Source of the DNA: Photorhabdus asymbiotica
GTDB taxonomy: Bacteria; Pseudomonadota; Gammaproteobacteria; Enterobacterales; Enterobacteriaceae
NCBI RefSeq assembly: GCF_003634575.1
Contig: NZ_RBLJ01000002.1
Coordinates: 124,001 to 188,000, forward strand
Direction of reading: 5' to 3'
Length of the DNA stretch: 64,000 nt
Below, piece by piece: positions 9,467-21,034 of this stretch. Under the pieces are notes generated by a model. That model was not told the origin of the DNA. It did no database searches and saw nothing but the letters and a program-made list of their open reading frames with translations. Position 1 is the stretch's first letter; every line of letters begins with the position of its first letter. The position numbers were made by a program, and so were the translations under genes.

Positions 9467-10228
9467 ATGAGAAAAACTATTCTGGCTACTGCTTTGTTCA
9501 CGACTGTCTCAGTTCCAGCTTATGCTGAATATCAATGGGGCTTTGCCAATGTCAGCATGAACTATCTCGACTGGACCAGCCATACCACACATAAGTCAGG
9601 GCAAACTACTCATAAAGACGACTTTGCCTACTTGGAATTGGAAGGTGGGGCTGGATTTGATTGGGGTGAATTATACGGTTTCTTTGATCTGGAAAATGCT
9701 TTCAACAGCAAGCATGCTCAGCCAGGAGATAACCAAAGATACACCTTTAAAACAACCGGACGCTATTATCTGGCTGACACGGGTTTTAACCTCTATGGCC
9801 ATGTTTATGGTACTTATTCTCTCCCTGGTAAAGCACATGGTGGGAATTTCCATGAGGTAAATACCCTCTATGGTATTGGCTACAATACTGAGCTCGCTGG
9901 CGTTTGGTTAAAACCATTCGTTGCATTGCACTATGTTGATCAAACTTTCTATTCCGGTAATAACGGCTATGTTGTCGGCTGGGTAGCGGGCTATGATTTT
10001 CAGCTCTGGGAAGAAAAATTCAGTGTAACTAACTGGAATGAAATGGAATTTAACCGAAATGAGCGCTATGGCAATGGTGGCCGTGACGGTATTAATGGTG
10101 CAGTAGCGTTATGGTGGACACCTCATAAATCCTTCACAACTGGTATTCAATATCGGTATGCCGATAATAAATTAGGCGAAGGATTTTGGCAGGATGGGAT
10201 CGTTTACACTATCAAATATAATTTCTAA
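9467..10228 (+). CDS. OmpK/Tsx-family outer membrane channel (nucleoside-specific porin type)
   Basis: A 253-residue beta-barrel protein. MRKTILATALFTTVSVPAYA is a clear signal peptide with cleavage after AYA, and the mature protein ends in the outer membrane terminal phenylalanine (KYNF). Aromatic-rich motifs YQWGFANVSMNYLDW and FHEVNTLYGIGYN are those of the OmpK/Tsx family, which passes nucleosides and serves as phage receptor in Vibrio and enterics. The start at 9467 is preferred to the in-frame ATG at 9446 because it directly begins the signal peptide. It is not in this place in E. coli, where tsx lies on the far side of ribD. Confidence 0.88.
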   Translation: MRKTILATALFTTVSVPAYAEYQWGFANVSMNYLDWTSHTTHKSGQTTHKDDFAYLELEGGAGFDWGELYGFFDLENAFNSKHAQPGDNQRYTFKTTGRYYLADTGFNLYGHVYGTYSLPGKAHGGNFHEVNTLYGIGYNTELAGVWLKPFVALHYVDQTFYSGNNGYVVGWVAGYDFQLWEEKFSVTNWNEMEFNRNERYGNGGRDGINGAVALWWTPHKSFTTGIQYRYADNKLGEGFWQDGIVYTIKYNF

Positions 10229-10240
10229 TTATTGAATTTT

Positions 10241-10280
10241 AACTGTGGGTTACTTCCTGTAGCTCGCAGTTAATTTAATT
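10241..10280 (+). terminator. Terminator of the OmpK-like gene
   Basis: AACTGTGGG (10241-10249) pairs with CTCGCAGTT (10263-10271) with two G-U pairs, followed by an AT-rich tail with TTTTT. Confidence 0.6.
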
Positions 10281-10580
10281 TTTAAATAAAATTCTGCTAC
10301 GGAAATCTTTAAAGCAAATTTTTATTTATATTTTCCTCTCCTCCGAAAAATATAAAATTATTTTCGTATAAAATTAGTATTTGGACACCATTTCGTTACA
10401 TTTAAATAACTTTTTCAAGCTAACTTCTGATTAATCCTACACTTGCGTGTGATCCCTTTAACATAAAGGACCAACAACCCCGCAACTAACTATTACAAAT
10501 GTTTACACTCCAATGGCCTTACCGTAGAATGCCCGCACTGATGAAACGACAATAGAGCTTTTGTTATTTGGAGTCGTTAG
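10281..10580 (+). promoter_or_regulatory. Upstream region of the cyo operon
   Basis: Three hundred bases without a gene. The stretch is AT-rich and must carry the promoter of cyoABCDE. GGAG sits 7 bases ahead of the cyoA ATG. I could not assign individual operator sites for ArcA or Fnr with confidence. Confidence 0.4.
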
Positions 10581-11516
10581 ATGAGACTTATGAAATACAA
10601 TAAAAGTATTGGGATATTGTCAATACTCGCAGCTGCTTTTATGCTAAGTGGTTGCGATATGGTATTGATGAATCCTAAAGGCGCTATCGGCGCTGAACAA
10701 AAAACACTAATACTCACGGCTATTGGCCTGATGCTTATCATTGTTATTCCGGTAATCATCATGGCGTTTACCTTTGCCCTGCGTTATCGTGAAGCAAACA
10801 AAAATGCTACCTATCGACCTAACTGGGCACACTCAAATAAAATTGAGCTGGTAGTATGGACTGTTCCTATCATTATCATTATCATTTTGGCAACCATTAC
10901 CTGGAAAACAACCCACGAGCTTGACCCATATAAGCCACTGGTCAGTGATGAAAAACCAGTGACTATTGAAGTAATTTCTCTTGATTGGAAATGGCTATTC
11001 GTTTATCCGGAGCAAGGTATCGCTACAGTTAACGAAATTGCTTTCCCTACTGGGGTTCCTGTTAATTTCAAAATCACCTCTGATTCTGTGATGAATTCAT
11101 TCTTCATTCCACAATTAGGTGGTCAAATCTATGCAATGGCTGGTATGCAAACTAAACTTCACTTAATTGCCGATGAGCCTGGTACTTATAAAGGTTTGTC
11201 CAGCAGCTACAGCGGGCATGGTTTCTCTGGCATGAAATTTACTGCCACTGCTACCGCAGATCGTGAAGGTTTTGAACAATGGGTTCAAAAAGTGAAAGCT
11301 TCTCCCAAAACCCTGGATACCATGCAAGCGTTTGATGAGTTAGCCAAACAAAGCCAAAATCATCCGGTTGAATACTTCTCAAGCGTTAAGCCTAACCTGT
11401 ATCAAGATATTATTGCCAAATTTATGGACGGCATGAATATGCATGGCGGCCATAATGCAACTGCAGGTCATAACATGAATATGAGCGAAACTGCTCATGC
11501 CGGAGTTGAGGAATAA
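10581..11516 (+). CDS. cyoA: Cytochrome bo3 ubiquinol oxidase subunit II
   Basis: Subunit II of the haem-copper ubiquinol oxidase in the inner membrane. The 311-residue protein has a lipoprotein signal with lipobox LSGC (Cys25), two transmembrane helices (about 44-65 and 89-108) and a periplasmic cupredoxin-like domain. As expected for a quinol rather than cytochrome c oxidase, the copper A ligand cysteines are absent. The C-terminal tail is His/Met-rich ([17 protein letters not shown]). It opens the operon cyoABCDE. Confidence 0.98.
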   Translation: MRLMKYNKSIGILSILAAAFMLSGCDMVLMNPKGAIGAEQKTLILTAIGLMLIIVIPVIIMAFTFALRYREANKNATYRPNWAHSNKIELVVWTVPIIIIIILATITWKTTHELDPYKPLVSDEKPVTIEVISLDWKWLFVYPEQGIATVNEIAFPTGVPVNFKITSDSVMNSFFIPQLGGQIYAMAGMQTKLHLIADEPGTYKGLSSSYSGHGFSGMKFTATATADREGFEQWVQKVKASPKTLDTMQAFDELAKQSQNHPVEYFSSVKPNLYQDIIAKFMDGMNMHGGHNATAGHNMNMSETAHAGVEE

Positions 11517-11520
11517 AGTA

Positions 11521-13512
11521 ATGTTGGGAAAATTAACACTTGATGCAATCCCACTGCATGAGCCCATTATCATGGTTACTCTTGCCGGGATTCTCTTCGG
11601 AGGGCTCGCAATTGTCGGAGCCCTGACCTATTTCCGTAAATGGAAATGGCTATGGAGCGAGTGGTTAACCAGCGTTGACCACAAAAAAATCGGTATTATG
11701 TATATCATCGTGGCACTGGTCATGATGCTTCGTGGCTTTGCTGATGCCATCATGATGCGTGGTCAGCAAGCTGTTGCCTCTGCCGGTGAAGCAGGTTTCC
11801 TGCCACCACACCACTATGACCAGATCTTTACCGCCCACGGTGTCATCATGATCTTCTTCATGGCAACGCCTTTTGTTGTCGGCCTGATGAACATCGTGGT
11901 TCCACTACAGATTGGTGCCCGTGACGTAGCATTCCCATTCCTGAACTCACTGAGTTTCTGGTTCTTCGTCGTCGGTGTTGCACTGATCAATATCTCTCTG
12001 GGTATTGGTGAATTCGCTCAAACCGGTTGGTTAGCTTATCCCCCGCTCTCAGGTATAGAGTATAACCCAGGCGTTGGGGTCGATTACTGGATATGGAGTC
12101 TCCAGATATCCGGTATCGGTACACTGCTGACTGGCGTTAACTTCTTTGCCACAATCCTGCGTATGCGTGCCCTTGGCATGTCTATGATGAAAATGCCTGT
12201 ATTCTCATGGGCAGCACTCTGTACCAACGTACTGATCATCGCCGCATTCCCGATTCTGACAGTTACCATTGCCCTGCTAACTTTTGACCGCTACATGGGT
12301 ACCCATTTCTTCACCAATGATATGGGCGGTAACATGATGATGTATATCAACCTGATATGGGCTTGGGGTCACCCTGAGGTTTATATTCTGGTACTGCCGG
12401 TCTTTGGTGTCTTCTCTGAAGTGACTGCGACATTCTCGAAAAAACGACTGTTCGGCTATACCTCTCTGGTATGGGCAACTATTGCCATTACCGTATTGTC
12501 ATTTATCGTATGGCTGCACCACTTCTTTACTATGGGCTCCGGTGCAAACGTTAATGCCTTCTTCGGCATAGCCACCATGATTATCTCGATTCCTACGGGA
12601 GTTAAGATCTTCAACTGGCTGTTCACTATGTACCGAGGCCGTATTGAATATAAAACACCAATGTTGTGGACTGTTGGCTTTATCGTCACTTTCTCTATTG
12701 GTGGTATGACCGGGGTTCTGTTGGCCGTCCCAGGTGCAAACTTCGTTCTGCATAACAGCCTGTTCCTGATCGCACACTTCCATAACGTTATCATCGGTGG
12801 TGTTGTCTTTGGCTGTTTCGCTGGTACCGCTTACTGGTTCCCGAAATCCTTTGGTTTTACACTGAACGAAAAATGGGGCGTCCGCGCATTTTGGTTCTGG
12901 ATCACTGGCTTCTTCATCGCCTTTATGCCTGTTTACGCACTTGGCTTTATGGGAATGACTCGTCGTATCAGCCAAGATATCAACCCTGAATTCCATACCC
13001 TGCTGGTTGTTTCCGCAATTGGTGTTGCACTGATAGCAGTAGGTATCCTGTGTCAGGTCATCCAATTCTACGTCAGTATCCGTGACCGTGACCAAAACCG
13101 TGACCTGACTGGTGATCCTTGGGGTGGTCGTACTTTGGAGTGGGCAACATCTTCTCCACCACCGTTTTATAACTTTGCTGACGTTCCACATGTTCAAACC
13201 CGTGATGCATGGTGGGATATGAAAGAAAAAGGCACAGCTTATAAACGCCCTGCTAAATATGAAGAAATCCATATGCCTAAAAATGCTGGTGCCGGTGTGA
13301 TTATTGCTGGCTTCAGCTTGGTTTTCGGTTTCGCTATGATTTGGCATATCTGGTGGATGGCTATTGCAGGCTTCGCTGGCATGATCATCACTTGGATCGT
13401 GAAAAGCTTTGATGAAGATGTTGATTACTACGTACCTGTTGCTGAAGTTGAGCAAATTGAGAATCAACACCATGAACAAATTAGCAAGGCGGGTCTGAAC
13501 CATGTCAACTGA
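11521..13512 (+). CDS. cyoB: Cytochrome bo3 ubiquinol oxidase subunit I
   Basis: Catalytic subunit carrying low-spin haem b, haem o3 and copper B; it couples quinol oxidation to oxygen reduction and proton pumping. At 663 residues it equals E. coli CyoB. Diagnostic segments are visible: [16 protein letters not shown] (haem ligand helix), [17 protein letters not shown] (copper B His plus cross-linked Tyr) and [13 protein letters not shown] (further ligands). The ATG at 11521 ([15 protein letters not shown]) is chosen, 4 bases past the cyoA stop. Confidence 0.98.
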   Translation: MLGKLTLDAIPLHEPIIMVTLAGILFGGLAIVGALTYFRKWKWLWSEWLTSVDHKKIGIMYIIVALVMMLRGFADAIMMRGQQAVASAGEAGFLPPHHYDQIFTAHGVIMIFFMATPFVVGLMNIVVPLQIGARDVAFPFLNSLSFWFFVVGVALINISLGIGEFAQTGWLAYPPLSGIEYNPGVGVDYWIWSLQISGIGTLLTGVNFFATILRMRALGMSMMKMPVFSWAALCTNVLIIAAFPILTVTIALLTFDRYMGTHFFTNDMGGNMMMYINLIWAWGHPEVYILVLPVFGVFSEVTATFSKKRLFGYTSLVWATIAITVLSFIVWLHHFFTMGSGANVNAFFGIATMIISIPTGVKIFNWLFTMYRGRIEYKTPMLWTVGFIVTFSIGGMTGVLLAVPGANFVLHNSLFLIAHFHNVIIGGVVFGCFAGTAYWFPKSFGFTLNEKWGVRAFWFWITGFFIAFMPVYALGFMGMTRRISQDINPEFHTLLVVSAIGVALIAVGILCQVIQFYVSIRDRDQNRDLTGDPWGGRTLEWATSSPPPFYNFADVPHVQTRDAWWDMKEKGTAYKRPAKYEEIHMPKNAGAGVIIAGFSLVFGFAMIWHIWWMAIAGFAGMIITWIVKSFDEDVDYYVPVAEVEQIENQHHEQISKAGLNHVN

Positions 13513-14122
13513 AACTATGACTAACCACAATCATGCCCATGAACACCACGATCATGGGCACCACGATGCGGGAGCCACCAAAGTATTCGGTTTCTGGATC
13601 TACCTGATGAGTGACTGTATTTTGTTCGCATGTCTGTTTGCGACTTATGCAGTACTGGTTAACGGAACCGCAGGCGGCCCATCTGGTAAAGAAATTTTCG
13701 GCCTCTCTTTTGTATTGGTTGAAACTTTCCTACTGTTATTCAGTAGTATCACTTATGGCTTTGCCATGCTGGGAATGAACAAAGGAAAAATCGGCCAGGT
13801 TAACGCCTGGCTCGGTATGACTTTCCTGTTCGGCCTTGGCTTCGTAGCGATGGAATTGTATGAATTCCATCACCTGATTGCAGAAGGCCACGGCCCTGAC
13901 CGCAGTGCATTCCTGTCTGGATTCTTTGCTCTGGTTGCTACTCACGGTATCCACGTTACCTGTGGGCTGGTCTGGATTATCATCATGATGATTCAGGTAA
14001 CACGCCGCGGTTTAACGGATGTTAACAAAACCCGTCTGAATTGCCTGAGCTTATTCTGGCACTTCCTGGATGTAGTGTGGATCTGTGTATTTACCGTTGT
14101 TTATCTGTTAGGAGCTATGTAA
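13502..14122 (+). CDS. cyoC: Cytochrome bo3 ubiquinol oxidase subunit III
   Basis: A 206-residue inner membrane protein with five helices. A His-rich N-terminus ([15 protein letters not shown]) precedes [21 protein letters not shown], typical of CyoC. It overlaps the end of cyoB by 11 bases, implying translational coupling, and its stop overlaps the cyoD start by one base. Confidence 0.97.
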   Translation: MSTETMTNHNHAHEHHDHGHHDAGATKVFGFWIYLMSDCILFACLFATYAVLVNGTAGGPSGKEIFGLSFVLVETFLLLFSSITYGFAMLGMNKGKIGQVNAWLGMTFLFGLGFVAMELYEFHHLIAEGHGPDRSAFLSGFFALVATHGIHVTCGLVWIIIMMIQVTRRGLTDVNKTRLNCLSLFWHFLDVVWICVFTVVYLLGAM

Positions 14123-14454
14123 TGAGTCATTCAAATACAGCTCATACTGGAGCTAGCCACGGCAGCCTGAAGTCTTATGTGATCGGCTTTGTTCTTTCAG
14201 TCATCCTGACAGTGATTCCATTTTGGATGGTAATGGATGGTTCTGCCTCCCATACGACTATCTTGACAACGGTAGTCGCGCTGGCTGTTGTGCAGATTCT
14301 TGTTCATTTTATCTACTTCCTACACATGAACACTTCGTCAGAAGAACGCTGGAACTTAGTAGCACTGCTGTTCACTATTTTGATTATCGGTATTGTTGTT
14401 GTTGGCTCACTATGGATTATGTACAACCTCAACATTAATATGATGGTTGATTAA
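14122..14454 (+). CDS. cyoD: Cytochrome bo3 ubiquinol oxidase subunit IV
   Basis: A 110-residue membrane protein with three helices, needed for assembly of the copper B centre. It starts [20 protein letters not shown]; the ATG overlaps the cyoC stop (TAATG) and AGGAG lies upstream. The open frame extends further 5' but that part belongs to cyoC. Confidence 0.97.
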   Translation: MSHSNTAHTGASHGSLKSYVIGFVLSVILTVIPFWMVMDGSASHTTILTTVVALAVVQILVHFIYFLHMNTSSEERWNLVALLFTILIIGIVVVGSLWIMYNLNINMMVD

Positions 14455-14466
14455 AGAGCTGCATAT

Positions 14467-15351
14467 ATGATTAAGCAATACCTGCAAGTAACTAAACCAG
14501 GAATTATTTTCGGCAATTTAATTTCTGTGATCGGTGGTTTTCTACTCGCCTCGAAAGGGGTGATTGATTACCCTTTGTTCTTATCGACTCTGCTCGGCGT
14601 TTCATTAGTCGTGGCTTCTGGTTGTGTATTTAACAACTATATTGACCGCGATATTGACCGGATCATGGAAAGAACAAAAAACCGCGTCCTTGTAAAAGGG
14701 CTTATTGATCCGAAAATCAGCCTGATTTATGCATCAATACTGGGTATTGCTGGCATTGTGCTGCTCTATGTAGCAGCCAATGCCTTAGCAATGCAATTAG
14801 CGATTATCGGTTTTGTCGTCTATGTAGGGGTTTACAGCCTTTACATGAAAAGGAAATCTGTCTATGGCACGTTGATCGGCAGTTTATCCGGTGCTGCACC
14901 TCCGGTTATTGGTTATTGTGCAGTGACTGGTCAATTTGATACGGGCGCGTTGATCCTGTTACTGATTTTCAGCCTGTGGCAAATGCCGCACTCCTATGCC
15001 ATTGCTATTTTTCGTTTCAAAGATTATCAGGCAGCAAACATCCCTGTGCTACCAGTAATTAAAGGTATCTCTGTGGCGAAAAACCACATTATCCTTTATA
15101 TCCTGGCATTTATGATTGCAACCCTAATGTTAGCAATCAGCGGTTACGCGGGTTACAAGTATCTGGTTGTTGCAGCGGCAGTGAGTATCTGGTGGCTGGG
15201 AATGGCGTTATCTGGTTACAAGACTGCTAATGACCGTGTTTGGGCCCGTAAGTTGTTTGTATTTTCCATCGTGGCAATCACTTCCCTAAGTGTCATGATG
15301 TCTGTTGACCCGACGGTGTCCTCAGAAACCTTTTTAACTTACATCCGGTAA
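14467..15351 (+). CDS. cyoE: Protohaem IX farnesyltransferase (haem O synthase)
   Basis: CyoE attaches a farnesyl group to haem B to make haem O for the bo3 oxidase. The 294-residue polytopic membrane protein shows the UbiA-type prenyl-binding motif [15 protein letters not shown] (about 56-70). It is the last gene of the operon, 12 bases after cyoD, and is followed by a strong terminator. Confidence 0.97.
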   Translation: MIKQYLQVTKPGIIFGNLISVIGGFLLASKGVIDYPLFLSTLLGVSLVVASGCVFNNYIDRDIDRIMERTKNRVLVKGLIDPKISLIYASILGIAGIVLLYVAANALAMQLAIIGFVVYVGVYSLYMKRKSVYGTLIGSLSGAAPPVIGYCAVTGQFDTGALILLLIFSLWQMPHSYAIAIFRFKDYQAANIPVLPVIKGISVAKNHIILYILAFMIATLMLAISGYAGYKYLVVAAAVSIWWLGMALSGYKTANDRVWARKLFVFSIVAITSLSVMMSVDPTVSSETFLTYIR

Positions 15352-15360
15352 TTCTTCCTG

Positions 15361-15396
15361 ATGGCAGCGGTATGCACCGCTGCCATTATTTTCCTT
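15361..15396 (+). terminator. Terminator of cyoABCDE
   Basis: A perfect 10-bp stem ATGGCAGCGG / CCGCTGCCAT (15361-15370, 15377-15386) with a 6-base loop is followed by TATTTTCCTTT. Confidence 0.92.
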
Positions 15397-15503
15397 TCAT
15401 AGCATCCCCTACCCTTATACTTCAATATTATTAATTCAATTAACTATTTACCCCTTATTGAAAACCTATCTACAATGACGCATCAAAATAATTCGAGGTA
15501 ATC

Positions 15504-16880
15504 ATGAACGATAATAAAATGACGCCACTTGAGCTTCGAGCAACATGGGGCTTAGGCTCAGTTTTTTCTCTGCGTATGTTAGGTATGTTCATGGTTCTTC
15601 CTGTTTTAACAACCTATGGCCTTAACCTAAAAGGTTCTTCCGAAGTACTTATCGGTATTGCTATTGGTATTTATGGTTTAACTCAAGCAATTTTCCAGAT
15701 ACCTTTTGGCCTGCTTTCAGACAAAATTGGCCGTAAGCCTCTAATTATTGGCGGACTAATACTCTTCGTTCTTGGCAGTATTATTGCAGCTCTCGGCGAT
15801 TCCATCTGGAACATAATAATTGGGAGAGCATTACAGGGAGCTGGAGCTATATCGGCTGCAATTATGGCTCTGCTTTCTGATTTAACCCGAGAACAAAATC
15901 GAACTAAAGCAATGGCTTTTATTGGCATTAGCTTCGGAATTACTTTCGCTATAGCGATTGTGCTCGGCCCTATCCTGACTCATGCCATTGGATTAAATGG
16001 CTTGTTCTGGGGAATTACCATTCTGGCCGGTTGTGGCATTCTGATAACATTATTTGCTGTTCCCTCTACAGACAAACGTATTCTTAACCGTGAATCAGGC
16101 ATTGTTCGTCACAACTTCCATACAGTTCTCGCTGATAGCCAGTTGCTGAAACTTAACTTTGGCATTCTCAGTTTGCACACTTTATTAATGGCAAGTTTTG
16201 TCGCTTTGCCTTTAGCTATGCAGAAAGCAGGGTTTCCCGCACCACAGCATTGGAAGGTTTACCTGATCACCATGCTGATTTCATTCTTATCTGTTTTACC
16301 TTTCATTATTTACGCAGAAAAAAAGCGCCGCATGAAACAAGTGTTTCTGTTATGTATCGCGATGCTATTTATTGCTGAAATTGTTTTATGGTCAGCGGGG
16401 CTCCATTTATGGGTGATTTTTATTGGAATACAAATTTTCTTTATTGCTTTCAATATAATGGAAGCTATCCTGCCATCACTTATCAGTAAAGAAGCACCGG
16501 CGGGTTATAAAGGTACAGCTATGGGTGTTTATTCCACCAGCCAATTTTTAGGTGTCGCTTTAGGTGGTAGCCTTGGTGGTTGGTTATATGAATTAAAGGG
16601 AGCACCATTGGTATTTATGGCAGGCATTGCCCTGACAATCATTTGGTTTATCGTCAGCACGACAATGAAACAACCTTCCTATGTCAGCAGTATCAGAATT
16701 TCGCTGCCCAAAAATATAGTCAATAAAGCATTGTTAGAGCAAAAAATTCTTATTCAGCCGGGTGTTTGCGAAGTCGTTATTGTACTGGAAGAGTGCAGCG
16801 CTTACATAAAAGTAGATACCAAACAGACGAGCAGAGCACAACTTGAGCAATTGATAGCTAATAATGACACGATAGATTAA
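15504..16880 (+). CDS. yajR: MFS transporter YajR
   Basis: A 458-residue major facilitator with twelve predicted helices (motif GLLSDKIGRKPLI after helix 2, about 70-82) followed by a soluble C-terminal domain of about 65 residues (ILIQPGVCEVVIVLEECSAYIKV) that matches the ferredoxin-like YAM domain unique to YajR. Its physiological substrate is not established. A GAGG site precedes the ATG at 15504. Position between cyoE and yajQ is the enterobacterial one. Confidence 0.93.
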   Translation: MNDNKMTPLELRATWGLGSVFSLRMLGMFMVLPVLTTYGLNLKGSSEVLIGIAIGIYGLTQAIFQIPFGLLSDKIGRKPLIIGGLILFVLGSIIAALGDSIWNIIIGRALQGAGAISAAIMALLSDLTREQNRTKAMAFIGISFGITFAIAIVLGPILTHAIGLNGLFWGITILAGCGILITLFAVPSTDKRILNRESGIVRHNFHTVLADSQLLKLNFGILSLHTLLMASFVALPLAMQKAGFPAPQHWKVYLITMLISFLSVLPFIIYAEKKRRMKQVFLLCIAMLFIAEIVLWSAGLHLWVIFIGIQIFFIAFNIMEAILPSLISKEAPAGYKGTAMGVYSTSQFLGVALGGSLGGWLYELKGAPLVFMAGIALTIIWFIVSTTMKQPSYVSSIRISLPKNIVNKALLEQKILIQPGVCEVVIVLEECSAYIKVDTKQTSRAQLEQLIANNDTID

Positions 16881-16954
16881 GTATCAAACCGGAACATATA
16901 AAAAACGAATAAAAACCCACTCACTCTGGTTCAATATTAAGGCAAATCGGGAAT

Positions 16955-16978
16955 GGGGTTTCCTATCAGGAATACCCC
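16955..16978 (+). terminator. Probable terminator of yajR
   Basis: GGGGTTTCC and GGAATACCCC form an imperfect stem with a short loop, 75 bases past the yajR stop and just before the ERIC pair. There is no clear T run. Confidence 0.4.
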
Positions 16979-16992
16979 TCTCCGTATTAGAC

Positions 16993-17059
16993 TATACCCT
17001 TCATCCTTCAAGTTGCTGCTTTGTTGGCTGCTTTCACTCACCCCAGTCACAGAGTTATC
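16993..17059 (+). repeat. Partial ERIC element (67 bp), joined to a full copy
   Basis: Starts with the ERIC terminus TATACCC and matches the first half of the element (TTCAAGTTGCTGC...CACTCACCCCAGTCACAGAGTTATC), then stops where a complete ERIC begins. The same 67-base truncation point is seen at two other loci in this window. Confidence 0.85.
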
Positions 17060-17186
17060 TATACCCGTTATCTTTCAAGTTGCCTCTTTGTTGGCTGCAC
17101 TCACTCACCCCGGTCACAGAGTTATCTATGCTCCCGGGGATTCGTTCACTTGCTGCCGCGCTGCAACTCGAAATTTATTGGGTATA
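17060..17186 (+). repeat. ERIC element, full length (127 bp)
   Basis: Runs from TATACCC to GGGTATA over exactly 127 bases. It contains the ERIC core segments (GCTCCCGGGGATTCG and CTCACCCCGGTCAC) recognisable from the classic ERIC primer sequences. It lies between yajR and yajQ, which converge. Confidence 0.93.
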
Positions 17187-17212
17187 GATATATCAATCTA
17201 TTGGGCGAAGAA

Positions 17213-17704
17213 TTAATCCCGGAAATTAGTAAACTGGAATGGCTGTCCTAACTCTGCTCCGCGAACCAATGCAATAACACTTTGCAAATCATCACGCGCT
17301 TTGCCTGTTACCCGCACCTGCTCACCCTGAATCTGAGCCTGCACTTTCAGCTTGCTATCCTTAATCAGCTTCACGATCTTCTTCGCCGTAGGGGTATCAA
17401 TTCCCTGCTTCAAAGTTGCTTCAATACTGTAAGTCTTACCACTGTGCAACATATCATCAGGGATATTCAATGCAGCGCCATCGATGCCACGCTTAGCCAG
17501 CTTTTCACGTATAATATCAACCAATTGATTTACTTGAAAATCCGACTCACTGGCAATCTTGATAGATTCACTTTTTTCATTTAATTCAAAACTAGCGCTG
17601 ACATTACGGAAATCCCAGCGGGTAGCAAGTTCGCGCTGTGCGTTTTCTACCGCATTGCGAACTTCATGTATATCAATTTCTGAGACAATATCGAAAGATG
17701 GCAT
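17213..17704 (-). CDS. yajQ: YajQ family nucleotide-binding protein
   Basis: A 163-residue protein starting [19 protein letters not shown], the conserved YajQ/DUF520 N-terminus. It has two ferredoxin-like halves and ends [22 protein letters not shown]. Family members bind nucleotides, including cyclic di-GMP in Xanthomonas; the role here is not known. The ATG at 17704 is preferred over an in-frame start 20 codons upstream because it matches the family start and has a GGAGG upstream. Confidence 0.95.
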   Translation of the reverse strand: MPSFDIVSEIDIHEVRNAVENAQRELATRWDFRNVSASFELNEKSESIKIASESDFQVNQLVDIIREKLAKRGIDGAALNIPDDMLHSGKTYSIEATLKQGIDTPTAKKIVKLIKDSKLKVQAQIQGEQVRVTGKARDDLQSVIALVRGAELGQPFQFTNFRD

Positions 17705-17835
17705 TATCCGTGACCTCCTGATAATCAATAAGTTGGCATGATAACCGCTTTCTATTATCAGCAAAAGCTCTATACTCGGATTAGCGAGATCTTGTTATTT
17801 CCATTCATTATGACAGCGTCTTTCAAAAGGTATAT

Positions 17836-18747
17836 ATGAAGATAACCGTTCTTGGCTGTGGTGCCATAGGAAAACTGTGGCTGGCAGCATTATCACGGCA
17901 GAAACATCAAGTACAGGGTTGGTTAAAAACTTCCCAATCTTATTTATCTGTTTGTATTAACGAAATTAATGGAGAAGTATTCAACCAATCCATCCCAACG
18001 AATAACAATGACCATCTTGCCAACAGTGAATTACTGATTGTGTGCCTGAAAGCATGGCAAGTCGCTGATGCAGTGAATAGCTTACTCCCCAAACTTTCAC
18101 CTGATTGTCTAATCTTATTACTACACAATGGCATGGGTACCCAGGAAGAATTGTTATCAGCGCCTAATCCAATGCTTCTTGGTATCACGACTCATGGTGC
18201 ATATCAGAATGACCAGCAGGTTTATCATACTGCTTCCGGGCTAACATATATTGGCTCAGCAACGCCAAATGCAACCGGACTCAACTCTTTAGCTAATGTA
18301 TTACATCAATCTTTACCGAATGTTACATGGCATGATGAAATTCTCTCTATTAGCTGGCTGAAACTTGCCGCTAACTGTGTCATAAACCCACTGACTGCAC
18401 TTTACGAATGCCGGAATGGCGATTTACTTCACTACCCAGAACAATTAAATGTTTTGTGCGAAGAAATTATTCAGGTTATGCAACGAGAAAACATGCATGC
18501 TTCTATCGATAACTTGACTACCTATGTTTACGATGTAATTGATCTCACAGCAAAAAACTACTCTTCTATGTTGCAGGATATCCGCGCAAAACGTCGTACT
18601 GAAATTGACTATATCACCGGTTATTTATTGCGCCGTGCCCGTGCACATGGTTTGGCGACTCCTGAAAATACCCGTATCTATAACCTGATAAAACACAAGG
18701 AGGATAATTATGAATACTTCAGCACTCATCTGCCTGGCTCACGGTAG
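17836..18747 (+). CDS. panE: 2-dehydropantoate 2-reductase (ketopantoate reductase)
   Basis: Reduces 2-dehydropantoate to pantoate with NADPH in pantothenate and coenzyme A synthesis. The 303-residue protein opens with the Rossmann motif [15 protein letters not shown] and has the C-terminal helical domain with [14 protein letters not shown] and [18 protein letters not shown] (substrate-binding). It overlaps yajL by 38 bases, as in other enterics, suggesting coupled translation. Confidence 0.96.
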   Translation: MKITVLGCGAIGKLWLAALSRQKHQVQGWLKTSQSYLSVCINEINGEVFNQSIPTNNNDHLANSELLIVCLKAWQVADAVNSLLPKLSPDCLILLLHNGMGTQEELLSAPNPMLLGITTHGAYQNDQQVYHTASGLTYIGSATPNATGLNSLANVLHQSLPNVTWHDEILSISWLKLAANCVINPLTALYECRNGDLLHYPEQLNVLCEEIIQVMQRENMHASIDNLTTYVYDVIDLTAKNYSSMLQDIRAKRRTEIDYITGYLLRRARAHGLATPENTRIYNLIKHKEDNYEYFSTHLPGSR

Positions 18748-19300
18748 TGAAGAAACAGAAGCCGTTACAACGATCGATTTATTGGTGCGGGCTGGCATCA
18801 GAGTTACGATCGCCAGCACCGCCGAAGATGGAGAACTGGTTTTAACCTGCTCCAGAGGCGTGAAACTGGTCGCTGACATCCCTTTGGAAAAAGTTATTGA
18901 TGAATCCTTCGATGCCATCGTCTTACCCGGCGGTATGCAGGGAGCAGAATGTTTCCGTGACAACCCGCTCATTATCGAAAAAATCCGCCAAGCACATTAT
19001 CAAGGAAAAATTATCGCTGCAATTTGTGCCGTACCTGCCATCGTGCTAGAACATCACAATTTATTCCCTGATAGTAAGATGACCGGCTACCCTAGTTTGC
19101 AAGACAAAATTTCGTCCGATAAATGGATTGATTGCAGAGTCTGTTTTGATGATCGTGTCAATTTATTGACCAGTCAGGGACCAGCAACCGCTTTCGATTT
19201 CGCATTAAAACTCATCGAATTATTAAAAGGACAAGAAACAGCAGCAGAAGTCGCAACTCAACTCATATTGCCACAAGGTGTATATTCTTATCAGGACTGA
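18710..19300 (+). CDS. yajL: YajL, DJ-1/PfpI family chaperone/deglycase
   Basis: A 196-residue DJ-1 superfamily protein with the nucleophile-elbow cysteine at residue 106 ([13 protein letters not shown]) and the acid residue Glu15 in GSEETEAV. Family roles are protection against oxidative and carbonyl stress; E. coli YajL (ThiJ) is the counterpart. AGGAGG lies 6 bases before the ATG, inside the end of panE. Confidence 0.95.
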   Translation: MNTSALICLAHGSEETEAVTTIDLLVRAGIRVTIASTAEDGELVLTCSRGVKLVADIPLEKVIDESFDAIVLPGGMQGAECFRDNPLIIEKIRQAHYQGKIIAAICAVPAIVLEHHNLFPDSKMTGYPSLQDKISSDKWIDCRVCFDDRVNLLTSQGPATAFDFALKLIELLKGQETAAEVATQLILPQGVYSYQD

Positions 19301-19336
19301 AAAAATAGACAAAAATATCTTACTTGATACGATGAA

Positions 19337-19363
19337 TTGGGGTTCACGTAATAGGAACCCCAA
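19337..19363. terminator. Bidirectional terminator between yajL and thiI
   Basis: TTGGGGTTC (19337-19345) pairs with GAACCCCAA (19355-19363) between two convergent genes. Confidence 0.8.
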
Positions 19364-19384
19364 ATGTTTAATGAAAGCAATTAA

Positions 19385-20833
19385 TTAAGGCCGATAAACC
19401 TTCACATTATCAAAACCCTGCTCAGTTAAATAAAGGGCTTGCAAACGACTCATGACTCCACGTTCACAATAGAGCAGATAAGTTTTCTCTTTTGGCAAAT
19501 CACCAAACTGGCTACTCAACTTATAGAATGGCAATGATTTAATCTCTATACCATTCAACTGTAATGGCCGATCATCTTGTTCATCGGGCGAGCGAATATC
19601 CAGCAATACATCCGTTGGAGCGAATTCCGTTACTGTCTCAACTTCAACCACTTGCTCACTGCTTTGTTCTGCGATCTGGCGAATATCAATATTCTGAGCT
19701 TCACTGACAACTCTCTCCAGAATATTAAAATCGAAATTCGCTTCTTCTGCTTCAATTTTAGCTTTGACTGCTTTCACCGTCGGACTTTTTGAAATCACAC
19801 CACAAAATTCAGGCATTGTACGGGCAAAATCCTCAGTGCCAATTTCACGTGCCAACCTGATAATGTGCTCTTTATCATGAGAAATCAGTGGCCGCAGAAT
19901 CAACGTATCCGATGCATTATCAATCAAACGCAGATTAGTCAATGTTTGGCTAGAAACCTGCCCTAAAGCCTCACCGGTAACAATAGCCTGCACCCCATAA
20001 CGTTCTGCAACTTTAGATGCCGCTCTTACCATCATCCTTTTAAGCACGACACCCATTTGACCATCATCAACTTTTTCCAAAATTTCAGCGACAACAGGCT
20101 CAAAATCCACCGCAACAAAACGGACCTTATGGGAACTACCAAAACGATTCCAAAGATAATGAGCGACTTGCTTCACACCAATTTCATGAGCAGAACCGCC
20201 AAGATTGAAGAAGCAATAGTGAACACGACAACCACGGCGCATTAACATATAGCTGGAAACACCGGAATCAAATCCACCAGAAATCAGGGATAACACATCT
20301 TCCTGCGTTCCGATAGGAAAACCACCAATTCCCTCATAACGGGCTTTTACCAAAATCAGCACATCCTGATCAATTTCCAAATTAACGGTAACATCAGGAT
20401 GATTGAGTTTTACTTTCGCAGATTCAATATGCTGGTTTAAACCACCGCCGACATAGCGTTCTACTTCATTGGAAGTAAATTCATGTTTACCACGGCGTTT
20501 AACCCGAACACAAAATGTCTTATTATGGAGCGATTCGCTATAAACCTCATAAGCTTGTTCAAAGATATGATGCATATCACGAAATTCACGCTCTTCCACT
20601 TGCAGAATATGATGGATACCAGGGATACGTGTCAGCACATCACAAATTTGAGAGCCAAGGTTTTCATCTTTGGTACGAACTTCGATATTATCCCAATGGC
20701 GAACCACCGCAATATTATCTCCCAACGTTTTAAGCACATTGCGAATATTACTGGCAAGAATTTTAATAAAGCGCAAACGAACAGTTTGGCTCTTAATCGT
20801 GATTTCTGGGAATAATTTAATAATAAACTTCAT
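19385..20833 (-). CDS. thiI: tRNA 4-thiouridine synthase / thiamine thiazole sulfurtransferase ThiI
   Basis: ThiI makes 4-thiouridine at position 8 of tRNA and relays sulfur for the thiazole of thiamine. The 482-residue protein has the N-terminal ferredoxin-like and THUMP region, the PP-loop [17 protein letters not shown] (about 186-202) and a C-terminal rhodanese domain whose catalytic cysteine is Cys456 in [10 protein letters not shown], exactly the E. coli position. It is transcribed opposite to xseB-ispA-dxs. Confidence 0.97.
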   Translation of the reverse strand: MKFIIKLFPEITIKSQTVRLRFIKILASNIRNVLKTLGDNIAVVRHWDNIEVRTKDENLGSQICDVLTRIPGIHHILQVEEREFRDMHHIFEQAYEVYSESLHNKTFCVRVKRRGKHEFTSNEVERYVGGGLNQHIESAKVKLNHPDVTVNLEIDQDVLILVKARYEGIGGFPIGTQEDVLSLISGGFDSGVSSYMLMRRGCRVHYCFFNLGGSAHEIGVKQVAHYLWNRFGSSHKVRFVAVDFEPVVAEILEKVDDGQMGVVLKRMMVRAASKVAERYGVQAIVTGEALGQVSSQTLTNLRLIDNASDTLILRPLISHDKEHIIRLAREIGTEDFARTMPEFCGVISKSPTVKAVKAKIEAEEANFDFNILERVVSEAQNIDIRQIAEQSSEQVVEVETVTEFAPTDVLLDIRSPDEQDDRPLQLNGIEIKSLPFYKLSSQFGDLPKEKTYLLYCERGVMSRLQALYLTEQGFDNVKVYRP

Positions 20834-21034
20834 AGTGAGTTATAGTAGTGGTTAGGAGTTTTGATAAATACGACTGACAATCAGGTTCTGGTAGTCAAAT
20901 CAGGCTGCGAAGTATAACACCATCTCGCTACATAGCGCGTAAAAAATACAAAGCCAGTTAAGGATTTGTTTGTACCAGCATAATAGGATAGTCTGCATCC
21001 CTCAGGCGAACTCTGTATAAGATAGTAAAAGATT

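Noticed and set aside
12499-13530. 343-codon minus-strand frame across cyoB
   Set aside because: Antisense shadow of cyoB, which is full length and unmistakable.
16953-17251. Two plus-strand frames after yajR
   Set aside because: They are translations of the ERIC pair; the same peptides recur at the other ERIC loci.
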